29,211 nucleotides of DNA from CAYMAT01 sp964388495 (GTDB taxonomy: Bacteria; Patescibacteriota; Gracilibacteria; Peribacterales; Peribacteraceae), in contig CAYMAT010000013.1 in assembly GCA_964388495.1 (NCBI GenBank), forward strand, positions 1 to 29,211. The letters run 5' to 3'. Every line of letters starts with the position of its first letter. Within the stretch, counting starts at the first letter, position 1. Position numbers and translations under genes: made by a program. Positions 9,801 to 15,505 of the stretch are shown here, one piece after another. The notes under the pieces are model-generated. The model was not told the DNA's origin. It worked only from the letters and a program-made list of their open reading frames with translations, and did no database searches.

Positions 9801-10483
9801 TTCATGAGCGTGCAAGGACACTCTTGGGTTTTCTCAAAGGAATAAGGATAGGAGGAAAAGCTGTTCTGCCTTTTTCAAGAACGGTATGCACAACAGAGGA
9901 ATTTGAAAGTTTTATTACTGAAGTTTTGCCTATATTTGGATGTGTCGCAATGGACGGATGGCAGGGGCAAATTCGATCCCAAGATAATGAAGGTGATGAA
10001 CCCTTCCGTGGTTTTTGTGTAGTTGCCGAAAAGGTCGAAGATGTAAATGAATCTGCTCTGAGAAATCAGCTGCGATCCTCTCATCTACGATTTACCCATC
10101 ATGCTTTATGGGCAAATACCGCTGAAGGTGTCCGTATTTCCAATGCATTGCGACGACCACGATTGCCATACCCACTTCGTCATAACGAATTTCGTTTTGG
10201 TAATCGTACGTTTTCTTTAAATTACCAAGATCCTTTTCGTAACGGACAAAAAGAGCATTTACATACACTGGAAAACGCTGTTCATTTTATTAAATCTTTG
10301 GCTGAAACAGCCAAAGAATGGAAACAGTTACCTTCTACTGAAAAACGGTCCCATGAAGAGCAGGGAATCCTTTATAGTGCAGATTTGTCTCAAACGGTAA
10401 AACGGCCAACCTTTTCTTTGAAGAAATATCCGGGACATTTGTTCTTTCCTTTTGATCCTCAATGGGGTCAGACAAACCCTTAA
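6812..10483 (+). CDS. SNF2-like superfamily 2 helicase/ATPase with a C-terminal methyltransferase-like fold
   Basis: A 1223-residue protein, second gene of the AT-rich cassette. Residues 1-310 are helical and unassigned. The helicase core follows: Walker A GFEPGRGKSP (Lys 326), motif II DEAH (454-457) in ILVIDEAHYVDG, motif III SGSPI (493-497), then a second RecA-like domain with HFYTVHGKTS, VVIFAMSQCLNVGIRLN (from 717) and a motif VI region QQLLKRALREG (Arg 755/758). The layout fits SNF2-type DNA translocases, but motifs I and VI deviate from the common GxGKT and QxxGRxxR forms. Residues about 897-1100 read like a Rossmann methyltransferase: GNILDINSGGLSLE, then a strand DIGILRNLEQ and GKAVLPFSR. 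The acidic SAM-binding loop is not clear, so this part may be inactive. No Shine-Dalgarno precedes the ATG. Composition is AT-rich but less so than the upstream gene. A role in DNA defence or element maintenance is plausible, not shown. Confidence 0.93.
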   Translation: MQSIDHDILPLVQREQLHIVSKFPQYSGVLQTLLAEFSIRFREELGTFDQSIDFCRRVQSMLTEHDLPDELVVEINLSRRRILFEIIQNGLTNNNLAGNEPIRFQDQFPIANNGRKNQKKSSERTNDEYEEIIRIQNYDILRLATSLGVDAAADVLCSLRQIGDDERAGITSFISAYLGRCQRPVGLEGGDFLSYPQAVLDVPSVRAVAMRVLLQDIYATLLACGVDDPERQQEVRAQAPNIVLEHLSQMATNVGVTSPSIHAGLFMELANFIQRSCSQMHPNSLVTTLIEQGRNCPFPALRQSIAIQLLKERRKLYVGFEPGRGKSPIPIYLFEQLRQDGKQPRMLYLAPLPVVQELPNRIRPDSAPQPTRDCYYVDPEEAPTLGVIDRALKNEQLAEIIQDREIVFGPYSMIHSQRNINENSEEETEAEVEAEVVRIIDKLCEQEWDILVIDEAHYVDGNKTWTRLIDRLIHGQNGRGTHLSRNGFVVALSGSPIMNTVADPVIIHDLFTTPQERTRKYETDVRETQGRDMPVERGLSPLRVRQALNNTLLTLDQPENWLEKVEMLDYELSPQEMEFIRAICSNSTLHAKYKLDACMQFILSPKLVSANDAMPESLVEWVKMQLNSYLSDRSSILIAENMRAKGVIRPATGEETPEPNELELHFYKRIEQYCQEWSRQNNSSVHFYTVHGKTSQAYRQIAYADAAEARRTGAHKVVIFAMSQCLNVGIRLNIDRIIALEWPYNSPELQQLLKRALREGNDDVRMTACYARGTVQQGVYDQAIDKYRDSLQCQYGTGVSDSMLQTHIRERNQENSAPNSESELFRLLLRTSPAERKYEIERWLQGRGSNGVRQFWDRHRDLFDELHLEADELGTGDMQRALSAILMGLIERGLAPNGNILDINSGGLSLEREIRRSGFQEQAHITSTDPLAWMNERGRVALHRDDQNSVQNPSCLEVNSAELQRIFQTNQIPGFPFDIGILRNLEQCNHIQSDATVHERARTLLGFLKGIRIGGKAVLPFSRTVCTTEEFESFITEVLPIFGCVAMDGWQGQIRSQDNEGDEPFRGFCVVAEKVEDVNESALRNQLRSSHLRFTHHALWANTAEGVRISNALRRPRLPYPLRHNEFRFGNRTFSLNYQDPFRNGQKEHLHTLENAVHFIKSLAETAKEWKQLPSTEKRSHEEQGILYSADLSQTVKRPTFSLKKYPGHLFFPFDPQWGQTNP

Positions 10484-10503
10484 AAATTCATTATTTAAGG
10501 GTT
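10475..10503 (+). terminator. Hairpin closing the AT-rich cassette
   Basis: AACCCTTAAA (10475-10484) and TTTAAGGGTT (10494-10503) form a perfect 10-bp stem with a 9-nt loop; the stem contains the helicase stop codon. There is no long T-run behind it, so termination efficiency is uncertain. Confidence 0.5.
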
Positions 10504-10545
10504 AAATCGTCCTATTTAGCTGTTTAGTACTGTTTTTCCATATAC

Positions 10546-10574
10546 TTGACAAACTTAATATTAGTTGGTAATTT
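10546..10574 (+). promoter_or_regulatory. Promoter of the DUF11-type exported protein
   Basis: Perfect TTGACA (10546-10551), 17-bp spacer, TAATTT (10569-10574). The transcript would start near 10581, leaving a short pyrimidine-rich leader before ATG 10600. The apparent upstream start TTG at 10546 is inside the -35 box. Confidence 0.65.
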
Positions 10575-10599
10575 AACAATCCTTTTTTTCACCCACCCC

Positions 10600-11343
10600 A
10601 TGCGCTTTGCCGCCCTGTCCATTGGCTCCCTGGCCCTCGTGGCGCTGACCCTTCCCGGTCTGGCGCATGCGGAGACGGTCACGCTGCATCAGGCAGATTC
10701 GTCCTCGTCTTCCATTTTCCCGTACTTCCGCCGCGGAACGGGTGCGGTGCTCAACCCCCAGCCCAATCCATCCTCCGGGAACCCTGCCTACCAGGGCAAC
10801 ACCGTTTCCGGCTGGGCATCCTCCACGCAGCAGGTTGCCGCCGTGGACCCGCTGGCCAACTTTGCGGTCACGCCGGAGATCGGCATGGACGTCCGCCCGG
10901 ACCGCGATGAGGCGTTTGCGGGTGACACCGTTGTCTACTGTCTGTGCGTGAAGAACATGTACCGCCAGCCCCTGGGCAACTTTGACGTCGCCTTCTTCTA
11001 CGACCCCAACCTGATGATCATTGAGGACTCCGGCGGCGGACGCATAGAAGGTAACCACATCCGCTTCACGGTTCCCACCCTGCAGCCCGGCGAAAAGTGG
11101 ACGCGCCACATCACGGTGCGTCTGCCCAAGAACCTCCGCGGCGGTGCAGTGCTCCGCACGTACGGATCCCTGGTGGAGAACGGCGTCATCGCCCCCGCCT
11201 GCAGCAAGCATGACCTCACCATCGTCCAGCCTCCCCACACGGGTGCAGACGTGGGACTGATCGAGAACCTCATGATGGGCAGCGTGGCGCTGAGCGGCAC
11301 GGGCATTGGCATCGGTATCGGTCGCAAGAAGATCAAGGCGTAA
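10600..11343 (+). CDS. Exported protein with a DUF11-like beta-sandwich domain and a C-terminal hydrophobic tail
   Basis: 247 residues. A signal peptide spans residues 1-24 (hydrophobic SIGSLALVALTLPG, cleavage after AHA). A serine run SSSSS follows almost at once. The middle part, MDVRPDRDEAFAGDTVVYCLCVKN through FDVAFFYDPNLMIIEDSGGG to LQPGEKWTRHITVRLP, has the pattern of DUF11 / conserved-repeat domains found in bacterial surface proteins. The C-terminus is a glycine-rich hydrophobic stretch (VALSGTGIGIGIG) ending in the basic RKKIKA, which resembles a membrane anchor. It is probably displayed on the cell surface. The ATG is placed by the promoter and by the signal peptide. The gene is GC-rich like the core, so the AT-rich cassette ends just before it. 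Specific function unknown. Confidence 0.85.
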   Translation: MRFAALSIGSLALVALTLPGLAHAETVTLHQADSSSSSIFPYFRRGTGAVLNPQPNPSSGNPAYQGNTVSGWASSTQQVAAVDPLANFAVTPEIGMDVRPDRDEAFAGDTVVYCLCVKNMYRQPLGNFDVAFFYDPNLMIIEDSGGGRIEGNHIRFTVPTLQPGEKWTRHITVRLPKNLRGGAVLRTYGSLVENGVIAPACSKHDLTIVQPPHTGADVGLIENLMMGSVALSGTGIGIGIGRKKIKA

Positions 11344-11409
11344 CGGGCGCGGAATGACGAACAATAGGCATGATCATGCCATTCCGCCCGGGCTCCACGG
11401 CCCGGGCGG
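11344..11409 (+). promoter_or_regulatory. Two mutually exclusive hairpins between exported-protein genes
   Basis: CGGGC-GC-GGAATG (11344-11356) can pair with CATTCCGCCCG (11380-11390), enclosing the 14-bp palindrome GGCATGATCATGCC (11367-11380). Alternatively CCGCCCGGGC (11384-11393) pairs perfectly with GCCCGGGCGG (11400-11409) around a 6-nt loop. The two folds share bases 11384-11390, so only one can form at a time. The second hairpin could act as a terminator for the upstream gene, although no T-run follows. Confidence 0.45.
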
Positions 11410-11411
11410 TC

Positions 11412-11440
11412 TTGCGCTAGGGGAGCGGCAGTCGTACAGT
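11412..11440 (+). promoter_or_regulatory. Promoter next to the start of the 11450 gene
   Basis: TTGCGC (11412-11417), 17-bp spacer, TACAGT (11435-11440), then nine bases to ATG 11450. The leader would be only about 3 bases, so the message would be nearly leaderless. Confidence 0.55.
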
Positions 11441-11449
11441 CACTTCCTT

Positions 11450-12367
11450 ATGCATCTCAACCCCCTCCGTTCTTCGCGTTTATCCGCGCCCCACGCGCAC
11501 GCCGCTTTCCTGGCCGTATGCACGGTCATCTGCGCCACATCCGTCCTGGCAAGTCCGGTCCAGGCCATCTGCGGTGTGTGTTGCGAAGATGAGTGCGGCA
11601 GTTCGTCCAGCGTGTTTTCGGACTCGTCCTCCAGTTTTTCCGGGCAGGGGAATGAGCAGCAGGCGGAACCTCCGTCCGCTTCCGGCGGCGATCGCCAGAC
11701 GGATCCCGGCAACGGCAGCCACCGCGGTCACGATACCAACCGCATCCTGGCCGGAATCGCCCAGATCGCCTTCAACCTGGGTCTGCGTCCCGGGCAAACA
11801 CCTCCCGCCGGATTTGGCGGAGGCAATGATGTCCCGCTCTCGGATCAGGAGATCTCGTTCATCTGCAGCGTGCAACGCAGTCTGCCGCAGGATACCGACG
11901 GCGAATTAATTGCGATGGCGGCGGATATGCTCTCTTTGATCATGGGCCGCGCGGAAGCGGTGATGGAATACCAGCTCACCAACCCCGCCCTCTGTGCGGA
12001 CATCAACGCACTTCTGCGTCCGCAGGTAGTGGCGCTGTTTCACATCCCCCGTCCGGTGGTCCTGGCAGAGGACGGTTATCCGTTCTCGCCCAGTAACCCC
12101 ACGTGGAACAAGTGCGTGCGCGGCACCGCCACGCTGGAGGACATCAAGAACAACACGGATGCCATTACCACGCGCAGCGGCAAGGTGATCCCCAAGGATT
12201 GCGGATTCTACAAGTACACCGGCACCGCCAGCTGGAAGTACCCGGATGATCCGTACCTGACGCTCACCATCAAGGATTCGCCGCTGGGCACGTCCCACGC
12301 TCCCACGGTCACGGCGTCCGCCGGATACACGGTGGTGAAGCCCACGGCTCCGGTGGCTACCAAATAA
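11450..12367 (+). CDS. Exported cysteine- and serine-containing protein of unknown function
   Basis: 305 residues. A long signal peptide (about 1-39) ends SPVQA. The mature N-terminus starts with a cysteine cluster, CGVCCEDECG, followed by serine tracts (SSSS, DSSSSFS). Then comes a charged low-complexity linker (QTDPGNGSHRGHDTN) and a helical segment LAGIAQIAFNLGLRPGQ...FICSVQRSLPQD. The C-terminal third contains FSPSNPTWNKCVRGTATLEDIKNNTDAI and aromatic-rich stretches. No enzyme motif is recognised. The ATG is chosen because it opens the signal peptide and sits nine bases after a promoter -10; the upstream extension of the frame has no signal. A strong bidirectional terminator follows 18 bases after the stop. 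Confidence 0.82.
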   Translation: MHLNPLRSSRLSAPHAHAAFLAVCTVICATSVLASPVQAICGVCCEDECGSSSSVFSDSSSSFSGQGNEQQAEPPSASGGDRQTDPGNGSHRGHDTNRILAGIAQIAFNLGLRPGQTPPAGFGGGNDVPLSDQEISFICSVQRSLPQDTDGELIAMAADMLSLIMGRAEAVMEYQLTNPALCADINALLRPQVVALFHIPRPVVLAEDGYPFSPSNPTWNKCVRGTATLEDIKNNTDAITTRSGKVIPKDCGFYKYTGTASWKYPDDPYLTLTIKDSPLGTSHAPTVTASAGYTVVKPTAPVATK

Positions 12368-12385
12368 ATCCACTCAACTAAAAAG

Positions 12386-12415
12386 AAAGAGCCCTGCGCA
12401 AGCGGGGCTCTTTTT
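12386..12415. terminator. Bidirectional intrinsic terminator between convergent genes
   Basis: AAAGAGCCC and GGGCTCTTT form a 9-bp stem, extended inward by a T-G wobble and two more pairs and capped by a GCAA (GNRA) tetraloop. It is followed by TTTTT on the plus strand; on the minus strand the mirror also ends in a T-run. It serves both the 11450 gene and the M23 peptidase gene. Confidence 0.85.
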
Positions 12416-12427
12416 ATGTACGTAAGT

Positions 12428-12508
12428 ACCGAAGAAACAAGAGACAAAAATATCAATGATAATTTGTTTCACTGATTTTAAGTATTTTCTGTTCCTTGTT
12501 TCTTCGGT
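12428..12508. repeat. 81-bp element with 14-bp perfect terminal inverted repeats
   Basis: ACCGAAGAAACAAG (12428-12441) is exactly inverted at 12495-12508 (CTTGTTTCTTCGGT). Imperfect complementarity runs about ten bases further inward. The 53-bp interior is AT-rich and non-coding. It lies between a terminator and the end of the M23 gene. It could be a small MITE-like element or a stable 3' RNA hairpin. Confidence 0.55.
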
Positions 12509-12518
12509 TCTTCTCCAA

Positions 12519-13577
12519 TCAATACTGCTCAATAAAATGTATCGGGTGCACTACATGCAGAGCCGCTTCTTGGGGAGTCGGTTCGGTCTTGGGCAAATAC
12601 GGAATGTGCTCTACCTCGCCCGGCTGCCCGCGGTCCACCTGCAAATGGAGGTGCGGGGCGCTGGTATTGCCCGTCATACCCACGGTGCCAATCGTTTGTC
12701 CGGCAGTAATGTCTTGCCCGGCCGCCACGGAAACGCTGCCCAGGTGGCCGTAGATGGAGTAATAGGTTCCATCCGGCAAACGGTGCTCAATCACCACGTG
12801 CGTGCCCAGTGCAGGACTGCTTTCCACGGTATTGACGCGTCCTCCGCCAATGGCGGCGATGGGCGTGCCCAATGCCAGCTTCAGGTCCACTCCCGGATGA
12901 ATGGCGGTGAACTCGCCGGCGTCCAAATCATATTTACCGAAATACTTGGTGGAGTAGAACAGCTTGCGCGTGATTTCTTCCTCATCCTGGTCCGCCACCA
13001 CGGTCTTAAAGGGCGTCATCAGCTTCTGCATGTCATACGCCGGCACGGGCACCAGATCGTCGCGCGTCAGCTCCGCGTATGTGCGGTTCCACTGTGCGGC
13101 GTTGTGCATGGCGCCCCAGTTGGGGACCTGGGAGACGGGATACACCGCATGTCCAAAGGCGGGGAATGCGCCCTGTGCGGGCGCGGGCATGGCTTCATAT
13201 GCCGGCGAGAAATTGATGTGCGACGATGCGGATGAGGTATTGGCAGCGGGGTGCCACGGGCGCCTGCTCATGACCGAAGACGAGGAGCGGGGGACGATGG
13301 TCCTGCGTGCAGAAGACAATGCGGGGGACCGCACGGGCCTGCGGCGGGTCACCCTGTACGGGGCGCGGCGGCGCGAGGACAGGGAAGAGGCGGAACTGGA
13401 AGACGGCGTCACAATGACTTCCCGGGGGCGGGGCCACAGCAGGGATTGGAGCCCGTTCTGCTGCACGGTCATGGTCACGGCGCAGGCAACAGCCGTGAGC
13501 ACCACGGAGAGGTGTGCGGGATGCGTTTTGCACCATCGAACAGCCCAGTGAATGTGTTGTGTGATGTTTGTGTACAC
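12519..13577 (-). CDS. M23-family (LytM-type) peptidoglycan endopeptidase, membrane-anchored
   Basis: 352 residues. An N-terminal hydrophobic segment (about 22-40, HLSVVLTAVACAVTMTV) acts as a signal anchor. A long basic, serine-rich region follows, with PSSSSASSLSSRRR and PRSSSSVMS. The C-terminal domain, from about 215, is a zinc metallopeptidase of family M23. The metal ligands His 227 and Asp 231 lie in HPGVDLKLALGTPI, with the YSIYGHLGSV strand and the catalytic/metal HxH (His 309, His 311) in APHLHLQVD. Such enzymes cut peptide cross-links in peptidoglycan outside the membrane, so a role in wall remodelling or cell separation is likely. The start is a GTG eight bases downstream of a consensus TATAAT. 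A nearby ATG is in another frame. Confidence 0.92.
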   Translation of the reverse strand: MYTNITQHIHWAVRWCKTHPAHLSVVLTAVACAVTMTVQQNGLQSLLWPRPREVIVTPSSSSASSLSSRRRAPYRVTRRRPVRSPALSSARRTIVPRSSSSVMSRRPWHPAANTSSASSHINFSPAYEAMPAPAQGAFPAFGHAVYPVSQVPNWGAMHNAAQWNRTYAELTRDDLVPVPAYDMQKLMTPFKTVVADQDEEEITRKLFYSTKYFGKYDLDAGEFTAIHPGVDLKLALGTPIAAIGGGRVNTVESSPALGTHVVIEHRLPDGTYYSIYGHLGSVSVAAGQDITAGQTIGTVGMTGNTSAPHLHLQVDRGQPGEVEHIPYLPKTEPTPQEAALHVVHPIHFIEQY

Positions 13578-13578
13578 G

Positions 13579-13602
13579 CATAAATATTATACAATATTTA
13601 TG
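13579..13602. repeat. Perfect 10-bp inverted repeat over the M23 promoter -10
   Basis: CATAAATATT (13579-13588), four bases, AATATTTATG (13593-13602). The arms cover the -10 box of the M23 gene on the minus strand, so a bound protein would block transcription. The left arm resembles the sequence CATAAATAT at the cassette promoter near 2934. Confidence 0.55.
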
Positions 13603-13614
13603 AATTTTTGTCAC
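13586..13614 (-). promoter_or_regulatory. Promoter of the M23 peptidase gene
   Basis: On the minus strand: GTGACA (13614-13609), 17-bp spacer, TATAAT (13591-13586), then eight bases to the GTG start at 13577. The message would have a leader of about two bases. Confidence 0.7.
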
Positions 13615-13623
13615 TTGGTCCTC

Positions 13624-14073
13624 TTACTTCTTTTTCCGCTTCAAGAAGCCAAAAATCCCTTTTTTGGTCTTGGGTGTCGTGACCAGAACGGCCATTGCCC
13701 CCAAAACGCCCACCACCACGCCCCAGGCGGTATCCGTCAGCACCAGGATGATGTCCCACCAGCCCAGGATGGAGAGGTTCAGCAGATTGATGGAAGCGCT
13801 CACCGTAAAGCCCAACAGAGCCCCCACAAACAGGATGTCGGCGACGCTGCGCTTCTGGTCAATGTGACTCTGCACGATGTACGTGGCCGTGACGGCGTTG
13901 ATGCCCAGCAGTGCAACGATGCCCCACTCCAGGGACGGCTTGGTGCCCCGCAGGGCGGGTGCCAGGTGCTGCAGGTAGAAATCGGCCATCACTCCCATGT
14001 GCCAGAACGAGTCCAGCAGCAGGAAGAGCACGAAAACCAGGATAAAGGAGCGGAGGAAGCGGGGGAGAGTCAT
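13624..14073 (-). CDS. Small polytopic membrane protein, DUF2177-like
   Basis: 149 residues with about four hydrophobic segments: FLRSFILVFVLFLLLDSFW, WGIVALLGINAVTATYIV, ADILFVGALLGFTVSASINLL and IILVLTDTAWGVVVGVLGAMAVLV. It ends in a basic tail KTKKGIFGFLKRKKK. The spacing, and the motifs LLLDSFWHMGVMADFY and GALLGFTVSASINLLNLSI, fit the DUF2177 membrane family, whose members are uncharacterised. The open frame extends upstream to 14196, but that would overlap queA. The ATG at 14073 has a -10 box seven bases upstream and begins just before the first membrane segment, so it is preferred. The gene is divergent from queA and followed by the M23 gene in the same direction. Confidence 0.8.
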   Translation of the reverse strand: MTLPRFLRSFILVFVLFLLLDSFWHMGVMADFYLQHLAPALRGTKPSLEWGIVALLGINAVTATYIVQSHIDQKRSVADILFVGALLGFTVSASINLLNLSILGWWDIILVLTDTAWGVVVGVLGAMAVLVTTPKTKKGIFGFLKRKKK

Positions 14074-14080
14074 GGGAGGG

Positions 14081-14110
14081 AGTGTAAGCAATCCCGGCTC
14101 CCCGGTACAA
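14081..14110 (-). promoter_or_regulatory. Minus-strand promoter of the DUF2177-like gene
   Basis: On the minus strand: TTGTAC (14110-14105), 18-bp spacer, TACACT (14086-14081), then seven bases to ATG 14073. Its -35 box overlaps the -10 box (14106-14111) of the divergent queA promoter. Confidence 0.5.
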
Positions 14111-14111
14111 T
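14106..14111 (+). promoter_or_regulatory. -10 box upstream of queA
   Basis: TACAAT lies nine bases before the TTG start of queA. No good -35 box is visible at 16-18 bases. This -10 supports the rare TTG start, which would be nearly leaderless. Confidence 0.45.
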
Positions 14112-14120
14112 TGCGCCAGC

Positions 14121-15158
14121 TTGCAGAACTTTGAGTCTGTTCTCCGGCAGTACGATTATGTCCTCCCGGAGGACCGGATAGCCCAGGCGCCCGCATCCCC
14201 GCGGGATTCCAGCAAGTTGCTCATCCATGACCGCAAAACAGGCAAAACATCATTCTCCACCTTCCGGAAACTGGCGGATTTTCTGCCCAGAGGCGCCGTC
14301 ATCGTTTTCAACCGCACCAAGGTGATCCCCGCAAAGCTCCTCTTTACACGCGTCACCGGCGGGAAGGTCAGTGCTCTTTTTTTGCGAACGGAAAGTGGAA
14401 AACTGAAAGTTTGGGCAAATAGGAGGCTGAATATTGGCGAGACGCTCACGCTTAGCAAAAAGCTCACCTGTACTGTACTCGGTCAATCTGGTCGCGAATG
14501 GGTTCTTCAGCCGAGCTTTCCACTTTCCACTTTCCACTCGATTTTGCATCGCCACGGCAATATGCCGCTGCCGCCGTACATCAAGCACACGCCCCTCAGC
14601 CCCGCGGAGCAGCGGAAGGCTTACCAGGCGATCTTCGCCAAAGTGCCGGGCTCCATCGCCGCACCCACGGCGTCACTGCACTTCACGCCGCGCGTACTCG
14701 CGTCGCTGAAAAAGAAGGGGATCATCACCGCGGATGTCACACTGCACGTGCACCTGGGAACATTCGCTCCGCTCACGGAGGAACAATGGAGAAAAGGGGA
14801 GCTTCATTCTGAGGAGTATGAGATTCCGAAAAAAACAGTGGAGATCTTGGCGCGAGCGAAAAGAGAAAAGAGAAAAGTGATTGCCGTGGGCACCACGGTC
14901 ATGCGGACACTGGAGTCCTCTGCAGACGCAAAGGGCATGATAAAAAAGCCAAAAGGGGTTACAAATATTTTCATCCGTGAGGGGTATACATTTAGGCTTA
15001 CAGAAGGGCTGATCACCAATTTCCATGTACCCAAAAGCAGTTTGCTTATGCTGGTAGCGGCGTTTGCAGGACGCGAAAATATCCTCGAGCAGTATCAGAA
15101 AGCGATTGACCGGGAATTCCGGTTCTTCAGCTTTGGGGACGGGATGGTGATTCTGTAA
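14121..15158 (+). CDS. queA: S-adenosylmethionine:tRNA ribosyltransferase-isomerase (queuosine synthesis)
   Basis: 345 residues, the usual length for QueA, which transfers and isomerises the ribose of SAM onto 7-aminomethyl-7-deazaguanine at the wobble base of tRNAs with GUN anticodons, giving epoxyqueuosine. Family signatures include YVLPEDRIAQAPASPRDSSKLL near the start, VIVFNRTKVIPAKL, NMPLPPYIKHTPL, the SIAAPTASLHFT motif, HVHLGTFAPL and ITNFHVPKSSLLMLV. The start must be the TTG at 14121, since no ATG or GTG precedes the conserved FDYxLPxxxIAQ-like region in frame. The window also holds tRNA-Asn(GUU), a typical substrate. Other queuosine genes are not present here. Two heptanucleotide tandem repeats lie inside the gene. 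A strong bidirectional terminator follows. Confidence 0.95.
   Translation: MQNFESVLRQYDYVLPEDRIAQAPASPRDSSKLLIHDRKTGKTSFSTFRKLADFLPRGAVIVFNRTKVIPAKLLFTRVTGGKVSALFLRTESGKLKVWANRRLNIGETLTLSKKLTCTVLGQSGREWVLQPSFPLSTFHSILHRHGNMPLPPYIKHTPLSPAEQRKAYQAIFAKVPGSIAAPTASLHFTPRVLASLKKKGIITADVTLHVHLGTFAPLTEEQWRKGELHSEEYEIPKKTVEILARAKREKRKVIAVGTTVMRTLESSADAKGMIKKPKGVTNIFIREGYTFRLTEGLITNFHVPKSSLLMLVAAFAGRENILEQYQKAIDREFRFFSFGDGMVIL
14516..14536 (+). repeat. CTTTCCA heptamer repeated three times inside queA
   Basis: Three perfect copies at 14516-14522, 14523-14529 and 14530-14536, coding for part of the stretch FPLSTFHS. Gain or loss of one copy would shift the reading frame. A complementary copy, GGAAAGTGGAAA, lies at 14390-14401. 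Confidence 0.75.
14868..14888 (+). repeat. GAAAAGA heptamer, nearly three copies, inside queA
   Basis: Copies at 14868-14874 and 14875-14881 are identical; the third (14882-14888) ends in T. It codes for a lysine/arginine-rich stretch. This is a second seven-base repeat in the same gene. Confidence 0.7.
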
Positions 15159-15183
15159 TCTTGTTTCATCAATTAAAAAAGTT

Positions 15184-15219
15184 CCCCCGTGCGCCGTTGA
15201 TGGCGTACGGGGGTTTATT
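15184..15219. terminator. Bidirectional intrinsic terminator after queA
   Basis: CCCCCGTGCGCC (15184-15195) pairs with GGCGTACGGGGG (15202-15213), with one G-T wobble and a 6-nt loop, followed by TTTATT. Upstream is an A-run (AAAAAAG), so the minus-strand gene ending at 15221 can use it too. Confidence 0.85.
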
Positions 15220-15220
15220 C

Positions 15221-15454
15221 CTAGCCGAACAATTTTTCGCCACACGACACGCAACAATTGTGATCCGCCAACTCCTCATTGGAGTTGGAGGCGCCACAGT
15301 GGTGACAGTGATACCCACAAACCGTGGGTAGCCTGCTCCGCTTTTCCTCTGTAACGAAACATGCGGGGATTTCGGAGCCGGCCTTGATCGTGATAGGCAC
15401 ATTGCCCGTGTTGATCACGAATGGGCGGCCACCAATGATGCGTACTTGCAACAT
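15221..15454 (-). CDS. Small zinc-ribbon protein
   Basis: 77 residues. The N-terminal half is a beta-rich stretch, MLQVRIIGGRPFVINTGNVPITIKAGSEIPA. The C-terminal half carries seven cysteines: 32, 46, 50, 53, 67, 68 and 71. The pairs Cys50-x2-Cys53 and Cys68-x2-Cys71 make a treble-clef or zinc-ribbon site, ending CVSCGEKLFG. Function unknown; such proteins often bind nucleic acids or other proteins. The start is well supported: GGAG lies eight bases upstream on the minus strand (15466-15463), one of the few Shine-Dalgarno sites in this window. Another minus-strand frame overlaps it but has no such signal. The gene lies downstream of rsmE in the same direction. Confidence 0.7.
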   Translation of the reverse strand: MLQVRIIGGRPFVINTGNVPITIKAGSEIPACFVTEEKRSRLPTVCGYHCHHCGASNSNEELADHNCCVSCGEKLFG

Positions 15455-15505
15455 TTCAGATACTCCGATTGGGGAGAAGCTCCGCGGCCCCAGAGTGGGA
15501 CCGTC

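Noticed and set aside
12456..13235. Plus-strand frame antisense to the M23 peptidase
   Set aside because: The minus strand has both M23 metal motifs and a promoter; the plus frame has neither.
14074..14196. Upstream extension of the DUF2177-like gene
   Set aside because: It would overlap the queA start, lacks a start signal and is not hydrophobic or family-like.
15169..15402. Alternative minus-strand frame overlapping the zinc-ribbon gene
   Set aside because: No ribosome site or conserved motif, and it runs through the terminator hairpin.
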